Part shown: positions 1-13,000 of the stretch, piece by piece
Layout of the letters: each line of letters begins with the position of its first letter
Position numbering within the stretch: the first letter of the stretch is position 1
DNA from: Lingula anatina
Taxonomy: Eukaryota; Brachiopoda; Lingulata; Lingulida; Lingulidae
Direction: 5' to 3'
Assembly: GCF_001039355.2 (NCBI RefSeq)
Contig: NW_019776094.1
Span: 13,329 to 77,328 of the forward strand
DNA length: 64,000 bases
Notes under the pieces: model-generated
What the model was told of the DNA's origin: nothing
The model's input: only the letters and a program-made list of their open reading frames with translations
Database searches by the model: none
Made by a program: the position numbers and the translations under genes

Positions 1-1434
1 GTAAACATCATCTTTATCAGGCCGTGAATGGGAAAATATTTATTCTACAAAATGTTTACTTCTTATAAAGTACCCATCATATATTTTCAATAAGTCAAAA
101 ATAAAGCTTATCTCAAACCACAAAATTGACCGCAACGAGCTTACATTGGCATCAAAAATTAAACGCTTAAGTTGCAAAAGCCATTTTTGTGGTTTCTGTA
201 AAAATGATGCTATTCAATAAAGCGTAGTCAAGTCAAAATTTTTGCTGAGGAAAGAATAGTAATGGGAAGTTCATGCGGTTGTTTCCAATGAAGTATTCGT
301 CATTTAAATTAGTATAGAACATGTAGAATATCAGCACAATACGACTCACATTTATCTAGCATACATGGTGATAAATAAATCAGGTAAATAATTATTCTTT
401 AATGGGAAGTTCATGCAGTTGTTTCCAATGAAGTATTCGTCATTTAAATTAGTATAGAATATGTAGAATATCAGCACAATACGACTCACATTTATCTAGC
501 ATACATGGTGATAAATAAATCAGGTAAATAACGAAGTATAGTTGTGTTGCATATAACATACAGGTAGTGAGGAATAGCGAAACGGAGAAACAGAGTTGAT
601 GCTACCAGTCATTATATACTCATAATTTGTAGATAATCCTGGAATGGCGTTCTAATAAATTCCCTTGTTCACCTTCTGGAACCATGTCGAAATAAAGTGT
701 AGGATACATTTCTCCCTTCGTTGATTCATCTCTAATTGGCAGGTCGTTGACATCGCCGAGCAAAAATTAATGGCCGATGTCGTGTATGAAAACAAGACAA
801 GACAACATCCAGTAAGAATATTCAATATATTTGGATTCGCCACTGCATGTTCCATGTGATCACAAATAAAAAGCCACGGTCACTGCGTGAGTTAATTGAG
901 AAGCGATTTGTACACTTGGTGCCATGTCAAAAAGCCAATATTCATTTCACATTTGTTTTTATCCAATTCCAAAGAAAAAATCTAACGAGTATTTGTCACG
1001 GCACGACACACGTTAGCGGGTTCCACAGGGTACATGTCTTGGTGCAGTAGGATGCGTGCGCAGGTCCACGTGGCACAGTACACAGGATAACATGGTAGAG
1101 ATGTGTGGTTCTTCATGTCACAGGTGGGATTGGGGGTCTTCGTTGAAAGAAGCACTGTACGACAAAAGGTAGAAACACGTGGTGCGAGGCTTTTCATGGA
1201 AGAAATGCGTGCTACGATATGGCATAAAGTTCTTTCATACCGCAAATATAAAACAGTGAGTTGAGTTGCATAAATAAGTGGAATAGCATGTTAAAACTGT
1301 TGGGCAGCTTGGCACGAATGGAAGACTTGACTCAACGGCGTTTAACGACATACACATAATCTGGCCAAGAAGGCATTGAGGTAAGAAAAAACTAAAGCAA
1401 GGAAAAAGGAAAGGGGGGACACTCCAGGTTTTTA
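1..1434 (-). other. 3' UTR and downstream of the Trx/TSP3 gene
   Basis: No further coding exon is visible. TTTATT at 39-44 (AATAAA on the minus strand) is a candidate polyadenylation signal, which would imply a 3' UTR of about 1.4 kb. It contains a 131-bp direct duplication (261-391 and 401-531). Confidence 0.45.
261..531. repeat. 131-bp direct duplication, one allele only
   Basis: Units 261-391 and 401-531 are nearly identical and separated by 9 bp. The matching block after the N at 2374 (from about 2555) has a single unit. This is an indel difference between the two copies. Confidence 0.85.
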
Positions 1435-1542
1435 TCACTTTACGTCGTCTGAATCTTTTTCTTCGGAGTCTGGGATTCCGTCATTGTCGTCATCGTCGTC
1501 CAATGCGTCCACTATGCCATCTCCGTCCTCGTCCTCCGTAAA
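1435..1542 (-). CDS. Exon 12, second copy (contig 1 allele)
   Basis: Same terminal exon as 3589-3696, at an offset of 2154, with the same acceptor and stop. It lies in the first of two nearly identical 2.15 kb blocks joined at the single N at 2374, so it is most likely the other allele and not an extra exon. Confidence 0.75.
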   Translation of the reverse strand, partial: FTEDEDGDGIVDALDDDDDNDGIPDSEEKDSDDVK

Positions 1543-2374
1543 CTGAAAAATAAACAATACGGTGTACGGTAATTTAGGGGAAAAGGAATATACTTTTTTT
1601 ATATCAAAACGACGGCAGAAGATTTTATTACAAGTAAAGTAAAGCAACTTTAAAGTGAACTATCAAATTCAATGTCAACATCGTATAATATGCCTCTAAT
1701 GCGTAAATTAAGTATACAAAAGGATAAAATATACATAATATAATACAAAGGACTCCATTAAACGACAGTTTCGTCGCATTTTTTCCTGAAATAAATGCAT
1801 GACCATGATCAATGGGTAACCGTTCATCAGTTGTAACACATGCAGCGGAGATGATATTCAAATATCTATCTACTGGTACGTCTCTGAGAATTGACGGATT
1901 AAATAAAAAGGGCAACCAACTTCTCTGCCTCTTTGCCCTCTCCCTTCGCCTAGTCGGAATACACTCTCTGCGTACAGCTGAAAGGTTAAGGTACAACTGC
2001 AAGAACCTATAAAATTTCCAATATATTCACCGAAGATCATAAGAAAAGAGAAGGTCAGAGGACATTTGTGCCTTCCAGACGTAGTTGCACAGGTGATAAT
2101 GATGAAGGCATTATACTGTGTAGAAAAGGACATTCTCTTGGAAACTGTTCACACTACATGGACATAAAGAAGATGTCAACCTTGTGAGGGGTACTTGATC
2201 TGGTGTGCGAGGGGTTTCATAAAGTGCATAACTGTTGGAGATAGTTGGCAAACAAAGGAACACTCACGTCTGGCTGTGAACACGTTTCTCATATTTATAA
2301 TGGAATTTGTACCTTTAGATCAGAATGAAGGAAAAATCACTCAGTGTGTCACTCATGTGTCACAAAAATATAAN

Positions 2375-4527
2375 ATATTTTCAATAAGTCAAAAATAAAG
2401 CTTATCTCAAACCACAAAATTGACCGCAACGAGCTTACATTGGCATCAAAAATTAAACGCTTAAGTTGCAAAAGCCATTTTTGTGGTTTTTGTAAAAATG
2501 ATGCTATTCAATAAAGCGTAGTCAAGTCAAAATTTTTGCTGAGGAAAGAATAGTAATGGGAAGTTCATGCAGTTGTTTCCAATGAAGTATTCGTCATTTA
2601 AATTAGTATAGTATATGTAGAATATCAGCACAATACGACTCACATTTATCTAGCATACATGGTGATAAATAAATCAGGTAAATAACGAAGTATAGTTGTG
2701 TTGCATATAACATACAGGTAGTGAGGAATAGCGAAACGGAGAAACAGAGTTGATGCTACCAGTCATTATATACTCATAATTTGTAGATAATCCTGGAATG
2801 GCGTTCTAATAAATTCCCTTGTTCACCTTCTGGAACCATGTCGAAATAAAGTGTAGGATACATTTCTCCCTTCGTTGATTCATCTCTAATTGGCAGGTCG
2901 TTGACATCGCCGAGCAAAAATTAATGGCCGATGTCGTGTATGAAAACAAGACAAGACAACATCCAGTAAGAATATTCAATATATTTGGATTCGCCACTGC
3001 ATGTTCCATGTGATCACAAATAAAAAGCCACGGTCACTGCGTGAGTTAATTGAGAAGCGATTTGTACACTTGGTGCCATGTCAAAAAGCCAATATTCATT
3101 TCACATTTGTTTTTATCCAATTCCAAAGAAAAAATCTAACGAGTATTTGTCACGGCACGACACACGTTAGCAGGTTCCACAGGGTACATGTCTTGGTGCA
3201 GTAGGATGCGTGCGCAGGTCCACGTGGCACAGTACACAGGATAACATGGTAGAGATGTGTGGTTCTTCATGTCACAGGTGGGGTTGGGGGTCTTCGTTGA
3301 AAGAAGCACTGTACGACAAAAGGTAGAAACACGTGGTGCGAGGCTTTTCATGGAAGAAATGCGTGCTACGATATGGCATAAAGTTCTTTCATACCGCAAA
3401 TATAAAACAGTGAGTTGAGTTGCATAAATAAGTGGAATAGCATGTTAAAACTGTTGGGCAGCTTGGCACGAATGGAAGACTTGACTCAACGGCGTTTAAC
3501 GACATACACATAATCTGGCCAAGAAGGCATTGAGGTAAGAAAAAACTAAAGCAAGGAAGAAGGAAAAGGGGGACACTCCAGGTTTTTATCACTTTACGTC
3601 GTCTGAATCTTTTTCTTCGGAGTCTGGGATTCCGTCATTGTCGTCATCGTCGTCCAATGCGTCCACTATGCCATCTCCGTCCTCGTCCTCCGTAAACTGA
3701 AAAATAAACAACACGGTGTACGGTAATTTAGGGGAAAAGGAATATACTTTTTTTATATCAAAACGACGGCAGAAGATTTTATTACAAGTTAAGTAAAGCA
3801 GCTTTAAAGTGAACTATCAAATTCAACGTCAACATGGTATAATATGCCTCTAATGCGTAAATTAAGTATACAAAAGGATAAAATATACATAATATAATAC
3901 AAAGGACTCCATTAAATGACAGTTTCGTCGCATTTTTTCCTGAAATAAATGCATGACCATGATCAATGTGTAACCGTTCATCAGTTGTAACACATACAGC
4001 GGAGAAGATATTCAAATATCTATCTACTGGTACGTCTCTGTGAATTGACGGATACAATAAAAAGGGCAACCAACTTCTCTGCCTCTTTGCCCTCTCCCTT
4101 CGCCTAGTCGGAATACACTCGCTGCGTACAGCTGAAAGGTTAAGGTACAACTGCAAGAACCTATCAAATTTCCAATATATTCACCGAAGATCATAAGAAA
4201 GGAGAAGGTCAGAGGACATTTGTGCCTTCCAGACGTAGTTGAACAGGTGATAATGATGAAGGCATTATACTGTGTAGAAAAGGACATTCTCTTGGAAACT
4301 GTTCACACTGCATGGACATAATGAAGATGTCAACCTTGTGAGGGGTACTTGATCTGGTGTGCGAGGGGTTTCATAAAGTGCATAACTGTTGGAGATAGTT
4401 GGCAAACAAAGGAACACGCACAGCTGACTGTGAACACGTTTCTCATATTTATGATGGGATTTGTACCTTTGGAACGGAATGAAGGGAAAAATCACTCAGT
4501 GTATCACTCATGTGTCACAAAAATATG
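2375..4527. repeat. Duplicated block, right copy (left end of contig 2)
   Basis: Begins immediately after the N at 2374 with the sequence found at about 78. Contains exon 12 and the 3' UTR. Identity then stops, and exons 11 to 7 occur only once. Confidence 0.85.
3589..3696 (-). CDS. Exon 12: acidic C-terminus and stop (contig 2 copy)
   Basis: Acceptor tttcag, then [15 protein letters not shown], a short DDDDND run, [14 protein letters not shown] and TGA. 35 codons. One and a half TSP3-like units form an acidic tail, comparable in position to the acidic tail of calsequestrin. No ER retention motif. Confidence 0.85.
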   Translation of the reverse strand, partial: FTEDEDGDGIVDALDDDDDNDGIPDSEEKDSDDVK

Positions 4528-7500
4528 AGAAATCACTCTGGGTTTGTAACCAACCTCCTCTACAGCGTCAACTATTCCGTCTCCGTCTTCATCCTCAAAA
4601 AACTATCAATCCCGAAATAAAGAAAATATTGAATAAAACAGCAGTTCTGTATGTCTGTGGTGTCAAGACAAAAAGAAGTATTCTAGGTTTGCAACAGAAA
4701 CAAAAAAGAAATTTAACGATGTATATGATTTTGCATGTCTCTTCGTGTTTAAACTGCAAAAGTTGACAGGAAAATAACAAATGCACTTACGTCTTTCAGA
4801 TATTCGGCAATCTTTGCTCCGGATCTCTCCCCTCTGTACACAATTTTCTCTCCTTCAAAATACACAACAATTGCTCCCCATTTCCCCACTCCTGCAGAAG
4901 AAGAAGTGGATGAAGGCATAAAAGGACATTCTCTTGGAAACTGTTCGCACTGCATGGGCATTACGGAGTTGTCAACCTCTTTGTCGCAAAAATGTCCAAA
5001 TCTAAAACCCTGACTTTGTATATCTGATCAAGTATTTTCTTTCTAATAAAGTAATTTTTCGTTTACAAAGATACATATTTTGGCTTTTTTATATTCCCTA
5101 TGTCACTTAACACTTGTATAGTATTATCATTTTAAATGACGCCACACGCAGGCTGTTGCCTTTTTTCGATATAACAAGGGGAGTGGAACTATTCATAAGG
5201 ACAGTTTAACTGGCCCTTATCCAAATTAAACTTTGTATGATTATAACTGGGCACACAGCACATATTCTTTGAAAAGATCATCTATATTACTAGATACACC
5301 TCATGTTAAAAAAGGCCACTTGGGATACGTCCTCTTACCTTGCTCATTTGTCACTTTTTTATCGTTCACAATGCCTGCTTCAAGTTCATGCTTGACTAGT
5401 GGAATGGTCTCCTGAAAAGTTTTTTGAAGCACGTATTACGGGCCATGGTTATTTCCTTCCATTTTGTTCCAAAACAAACAAAAGCTAAACAGACATAAGA
5501 TTGGGACTTAGAAAAACTCGCAGCGGATATGGCCCATTTGCAAAGAGTCAGAAGAAGAAGTTTAAACCTGCATGGCGGAGTCGAAAGTGAATTAAAACTA
5601 TTTTACTAGAGCATTAAACAATTAATTGCATTATTCAGGTATTGTTCTGCTATGTGGTTCATACATACAAGTTGCAGAAGATGATGAAATTTTTATAGAC
5701 AATAACTTTTAACAGTGCTAACTGAACGTTTAACTCTTTCAACTTTCCATATACCTCAAATAAACTTTCTCCCATCGGAACAAGATTGGCATTTGGTGCA
5801 AAATACACTATAGCCAATTTCCCAGATTTTATAATGTCATTTAATGCTTTTCGGTCAAGTCTTCTAATCTGTTCTTGGTGGTCTGGAATCCCGTCACCGT
5901 CATCGTCTTTGTCCAACACGTCTGGTATCCCGTCGCCGTCGGAATCTTTATTGGCCTCTGCGTCCGGAATACCGTCACCATCAGCGTCCTCATCCAAGGC
6001 ATCAACGACACCGTCGCCATCTTCGTCTTTGTGGAACTGAAACAGATAATGCATGTATGTCTGTGTTAAAATGACCTTTGCATTTCGTATCCACTTCGTT
6101 GATTTGAATAACCCGAGACAAATATAGTTTGATTTTACCTTTAAGAAGATCAAGAGTAAGGTTTAGTGTTTGTTGCCGGTTCTCATACTTTAGGGGAGCC
6201 AAAATAAAGTCAATCCCGGTCCAACAAGAAGTTGTGGAATGGTTTTTTCTTGATTTAATTTGTTTGCAACTTACAAATTGTGAATTGGAGGAAACCTGTT
6301 ATCATATTATAATACTGATGACGAAATACATCGACATACATGGGAAATGTGCACACACTCCTGTGACTCTGTGAACAATTTAAAACACATAAATAAACAA
6401 GAAGGATACATGTCCGATTGGAGGACATGTGAACAGACAAGGACAAATATAAGAATTAAGAATGTCCAGTACAGCACACATCATGGTTGTGATTAGATGA
6501 CTACAGGATCTACTGGAATATGATTAACATACATTTGGTTATTGTGATACAGTTGTTCGTTTTGCTTTTTTATTTACAAAAAGTTACTATATTAATAATC
6601 CACAAGGTCAGTAGTGCTGGAAGTACGTCCTGTTTTAGTTTATGTTTAAGGGACGAAAGGTAAGAACGAATGAGTCCAAACTTGAATGTCACAGAGATAA
6701 AAAAATTACTGTTAGATACTCTTATCTTAACGAAATATTATTATATGTATTAGAAGATGACTCGATAAAAGACCTATGATTTCTGCAAGGTGAGTGAATG
6801 ATTACGAACCGGCTGTTAAAATGATTTACATATGATCTTCAGGTTATAAATCATCGAGCAGGAAAACATGGCATACAAACAGTGCAATTGGATATACATA
6901 TTTGGTTGTGTATTAGGAAGACTATATAACAGTTGACTGGTGCGACGGGTGGCAGGAATACACTGAGGACATGTATATTTCAGGGGAAACATGAGTGCCA
7001 CGTGGAGATCACGTGCTTCAACAGCGACTAACCTTTGCGTCCTCATCCACGAAAAGCTGAAAAAGATATCTTAATCATGATTCATAGTGTATGGTAAAGA
7101 GAATAGCCACGTAACATACAGTGTGTATTTGTGCATTGAGTGCATTGTATTGTATTATATACCTCAAAGCATTTTAGCATTTTATAACCACCACTATAAG
7201 AATTTGCCACACTTGTCAATGTTACAGACACGTGTGAATAAAGTTAGTTTTAGGATATGTGAAGTCAGAGATTATACAAATAAAAATATGTATTGGGCTT
7301 AGAAGATGGGGTGTAATGTAAACATAATTAAATACATTCTTATAGGATGTGCATGTCACAACTAGCGCATTTACACTGAAAGTTGAACACATAAAGCGAC
7401 ATACATGTAAATGCACTGCATTATGATACTTAAACTAGTCGTGGGGATTTATTTGCAGGTCCTTATCACTTGTCTTTTAATTCTTGCCACTGCATTAGCA

Positions 7501-9876
7501 CATATATGGAAAATGCATAGTAGAATTTCATAATCAGGATAATACCTTATTTAAAAGTAGACAAAATTTATATATTGTGAGCATACCATGGCATAAAAAT
7601 ATCTACTTACCGTAGGGGTTTAATACATGTGCAAACTTATAGATGAAAGCATAAAGTATGTCGATGACTATCATACATACAATTTATGGTGTAACATGAT
7701 TCTGTGTGTGTTAGATTATACCTTGAAATAACATACACTTACGTCACTCAAGTATTCGGCAATTTTGTCCCCTGATCTTTCACCTCTGTACACAATCTTC
7801 TGGCCTTCGTAGTAGATAACAACGGCGCCCCATTTACCAACACCTAATGAGAAAAAAAAATATTATTTGTTTTTTCCTAGCAGTTCAACACCCTGGGTTT
7901 TAGTATCTGGTAGAAATACCATTCCAAATCTGTTATAACCGCTTAGTCATAACCGCTTAGGTACACGTATATAATAGTAAACTGGCAAAAAGCTCTTGGA
8001 ATGACATGTTCGTGTTATACACGAAGGAGAGGTTTCATTAGATTATGCCCACCCTGTTTATATCAAGATGCATTACATTCGTAAAAATACTAAAATGTTT
8101 AGACAGCAGGAAACTATTCCTTGTTTCAAAATCATGTTATGAAATGAGAAAAAATGTTACTGTAGGTCACATAAAGCGGCAGTAAAAGTGTGACCCACCT
8201 TGTTCCTTTGTGATCTTCATATCATCTACGACTCCAGCGACAAGTTCGTAGTGAACGAAAGGGTGAAGCTCCTGAAGTCAACAATATATGGGGACACAGT
8301 TAAATATCCGTAGAGTCGGTGACAAAACAGGGCATTTTTCTCAACAATTCAATTTGACAGAGCCTCTAACTCATTTTAATTGGTTTATCGATAAAAACAA
8401 CATGGTGTTTGCTGGTTTTACCTTTTGGAATATTGAGAAACCGATTCAAATAAGTCACAACAAAAAAACTTTCATACTGAAACGAGTTGATCAAAAAGTT
8501 TACAGCATGCAGACAGGCAGACAGACAGGCAGACAGACAAACGGACAAACAGACAGACCGATAGACCGTTGAAACTGGGTCAAACCTACCTGGAGCATAT
8601 TTTCACCTATAGCAACAAGCTGTCGATTTGGAGCGAAGTACACCACGGCAAGTTTTCCAGCGTCGATGATTTTGTGGAGTGCCTCACGTGACAAGTGTAC
8701 AACATGGAACGCATCTGCGTCCTTAATCCCGTCTCCATCCCGATCGTCATCATCGGCATCCGGAATGCCGTCATTGTCGTCGTCATCATCTAGGTAGTCC
8801 GGTATCCCATCACCGTCTGAATCTTTCTCCAAATGATCCGGTATGCCGTTGCCGTCTGCGTCATTGTCTAGGTAATCCGGTATTCCGTCTCCATCCTTAT
8901 CTCTTTCAAGCTCATCCGGGATGCCGTTTCCATTAGAGTCGTCGTCTTCAGAATCCGGTATTCCATCATTGTCGTCGTCATCGTCTAGATAATCCGGAAT
9001 GCCGTCTCCATCCGTATCTTTTTCTAGACCATCGGGTAATCCGTCACCGTCGATATCATTATCGCGGTAATCCGGAATTCCGTCACCATCCGTGTCCCTT
9101 TCCTGGACGTCCGGTATTCCATCGCCGTCAGCATCATTATCTTCAGCATCTGGTATACCATCGCCATCATCATCGTCATCAAGATAGTCTGGAATTCCGT
9201 CGCCATCTGTGTCTTTTTCCTGATCATCCGGTATTCCGTTTCCGTCAGCGTCGCTGTCTAAGTAGTCTGGGATTCCGTCTCCGTCTGTATCGATGTCCAC
9301 TGCGTCATTCGACTTGACGTCCGGTACGCCATCGCCGTCTGCATCAGAATCCAGTGCATCGACGATACCGTCGCCGTCTTGATCACTTTCAAACTAAAAA
9401 ATGAGACAAAATAACTCTGCCTTGTTTAACATTTGGTAAAACGTAGGAATTTTATGCCAATTTTAAAACGCAATTATTACAAGGCTAAACAAAATGATTG
9501 TTTTGAATATATTTTACTACACGATTCATGGCAAATGGAAGACAAACATAAAGGGTCAATTTTGTGCCAGATGGAAGTAGTACTTTATAGTGCACATGCC
9601 TGCACATGCTCGTTGTTCGAATAGAGGCAATCAAGAGTGGTCATTAACTATCAAATATGTTACTGCACTGAGATAGGTCGTATTTGAATTACCTCTGCTA
9701 AGAATTCTGCAATCTTTTCTCCCGACCTCTCGCCTCTGTATGTGGTTTTCTCGCCTTGGTAATAAACAACAAGTGCGCCCCATTTACCCACGCCTGAAAT
9801 AGAACGGGATACGGAGCCAAAGGTGAAATATTTTATAGCAGGATTAGCCAAAAAGATGCACCAATTTGCCTATAAC

Positions 9877-9929
<53 letters not shown>

Positions 9930-9971
9930 TTGTGTTCGTGTGGAAGAAAAAAGGTAGTGTGTGTGTGTGTG

Positions 9972-10005
<34 letters not shown>

Positions 10006-13000
10006 TATTAAATGTCTACTAAATGTCCTGGGATGAGAACCCCTTAAAACAGCGCATACAGAAAAATGTAATTGCGGATGCGAAAAAGCGCAAAAAATAA
10101 CAGACAGACAGCTGCCTCGTTTTCACTACAACCAACCTTGTTTCCTGGCAACATGAAGATCATCGACAACTCCTGTTATAACTTTCTGTTTTGTAACATC
10201 TTGCGTTTGCTGTAAAATATAATGTGATTATAAAGAACTTAAAATACCAGTATCAAGTCTAAACATGTGTAGCCAGTGGACAGGAAGATCAAAGAGACAT
10301 ACTCATCGTGTCTAACTCAAAGGTTACTTAGATTGAGCTTCTTACCTAGACTGACGCCAGACTTGCTGGATTATTTCTACATTCGTTTTCTCCCAGTAAA
10401 AATGTTTTAAAGTGAAGTGCGTAATCTTAATTTGATTATTTTAGAAATGTACGCCGAAAAAGCGCAATTCTTTTATTCGCTTTCCGTTAGATGGTCGCAT
10501 TTCTCTAAAAGTAAGCCCTAATTAGATAACTTTCAAATTGACCACAACAGATTGGAAGGACATTGACACCATACATATTCCTTCAGCCAGCGCAATCGAG
10601 GAGCAAAAGGTGTTGGATACAATTCACGGCCTATCGACGTGCATCCCTGTGTGTATCAAAATAACATAACTAATACACACAGTGTCATATCATATTACCA
10701 CAAAACGCATATGCACCCATGTCAGAAGTTGGCATAGGGGCAAATAGATCTTCATCAGTTCGACGTGATACAGCCCACAAAAATAGAACAGTAGGGTAGA
10801 ATTGAATAGACGTCCCAAACCTTTCGTATCGTATGTATGACCCTACATTGGGATTTTTTTTTCTGAATGCAGAAGGATAAATTGGTAACAAACAGTGATG
10901 TGTGACTTGAGTTTAAATCGTAAGTGAAGGTTTGTGCTGGTGTGAAGCTGTGTGGATTACGACTCCCAACGGCATACGCTTTAAAGAAGGCGTTTGCAGT
11001 ATGCCGTCGAATTTGATTTAATCTTTAGCTTTGATTTTAGAGGAAGCTGTTTCATCTAATTCGATTTTGTATTTCTCTGCCCCCTACGTATATATTTACT
11101 ACTGTATTCGTAGAGTTCTACGGCCCCTGTTTCCCAGCGGGTTAGCATCGCTATAGCCTTCTTTGCTAGCCATCTTTGTTAGGTGTCGTGATTTCAACTG
11201 ATTAGTTTTGTTTGCTGACACGTGGTGAGATCCTCTATGTAAGATAAGACGGTTCACAGCAGGGTTTTTACTATATTGGATTGTTGTAGACGTCAAACTG
11301 TTTATATGTACACTATATATCTTTTTGTAAAGAGGGTTGTGTTTGTGCAAATCTATTTATGGGTCTGGCAGTAGTCCCCGATCCAATCGTTTTTGTGAGT
11401 TAGCAAGATACATGTATTATTTTGCATAATGTGTAGCTTAAAGAGATTGCGTGCGTCTGTAAGTGATGGATTTGGTATTTACACAGCACAAAAACAAATC
11501 TTTCCGATTTTTCAGCCTCCGCGGAATGACGTCGGAACAGTGCAAGCTGGCCTTTACAACGCGCGACTGAATGACGTTTTTCCGCGCAGGAGTACCCCTT
11601 TCTCTTTTACACGGCCTTTCAACAGGCGTAATCTCGTTCGTCTTTCTTCGCGACTGAACAACGTTTTTCCGCAGGGGTCCTGCCTTGGTATTATGTGACG
11701 GTCGTTATTGGATTGTGACTGACATTTAAGAACATGAGATTTCAATGGAACTGAAAGATTTATATTGTTAATTCCTTTCAAAATTTAATTTTATTATCTT
11801 AAGTGCGCTACATGTATATACTGTCTAAAGGCGTGATCATCCCGATCATAAGAACATCTCTCCTGAGGAAGCTTCCCCCGAGGGCTTATCATATTTTGTT
11901 ACTCATCATTTCATTTCTCTTTGCTGATTTATCCCTAAAAGTTGTATTTGATCTATCAAATCCAGTCCAATTACAGATTGCTTGGAAGCTATATCAAAGT
12001 TTATATTTAAAGCATGATCATTATTTCCATAAAATTGCAATGAATTATAATGAATAAGACTTGGTCAAAGGCCATGCTGTTTGATTACTAAAAGTTTGGC
12101 CGCGGCCTTGAATAATGCAACTCTGGCTGCAGCAATGCAAGTCAATTAGCGGACATAAAACTGACTAACATTTAACTTGTCGCTTGTACTATAGAAATTC
12201 TTAATCACACTTGCGCTTACAATCTGGATTTTATAGGATACGTTTTAAGGTGTCTACGGAGTAAAAATCATTTCACTGAAATCATGATACACAGTCAGTG
12301 TATTTTTAATTTTTATTTTTTCAGTTAATAAGGTGTATAAATAAAGATTCCTTACACGATCGCTACTTAGACTGCGGCAGTTTAAATANNNNNNNNNNNN
12401 NNNNNNNNNNNNNNNNNNNNNNNNNNNNNNNNNNNNNNNNNNNNNNNNNNNNNNNNNNNNNNNNNNNNNNNNNNNNNNNNNNNNNNNNNNNNNNNNNNNN
12501 NNNNNNNNNNNNNNNNNNNNNNNNNNNNNNNCATTTATTTGATTTTGATTAAATACTTTAAGTTAGTCGGATATTTCAGGTACATAATGTGTTGCGTTTC
12601 TCTTGTTTTTAATTTTCCCATATTTTTAATGTTATTTTATTTCTTTAGCCTACGCATTTTGTAGGGGTTTTGGTGACAATATTTCCTCTTTCCTTGGAAG
12701 CTAGGCTTCATCGCCTCACTCAATGTGAACAAAAATTCCTAATGAGTGTAATTTTTAAAACGGGGTCGGGCAATTAGGGCACACATAATTGGCATGTTAT
12801 TTAACGAGCGGCCACTCTCTACAAATACATTAAGTCGATGGATAAGTAGTAGTCGTTTTCGTTTTCATCATATGTTTACCAGATGTCAGATAAATAATGG
12901 AAAAAAGCCTGACTACTTATGAATCTGTGACATTCCTATAATTGTACTTTTGCTTAGATTTTGTTCTGGAAAGTCGTATTTAAATGTGGTTCGTATTTAT

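Larger units (their letters stand above)
78..2373. repeat. Duplicated block, left copy (right end of contig 1)
   Basis: Matches 2375-4527 base for base apart from scattered substitutions and the extra 140-bp unit. It ends exactly at the single N at 2374. Confidence 0.85.

Noticed and set aside
652-3009. Repeated 67-codon minus-strand open frames (652-855 and 2806-3009)
   Set aside because: Identical because the segment is duplicated at the contig join. Lie in the 3' UTR with no domain features.
5786-6069. Plus-strand Ser/Pro-rich open frames
   Set aside because: Antisense of the TSP3 repeats in exon 8 (GIPDxDxDG read backwards gives IPSPS).
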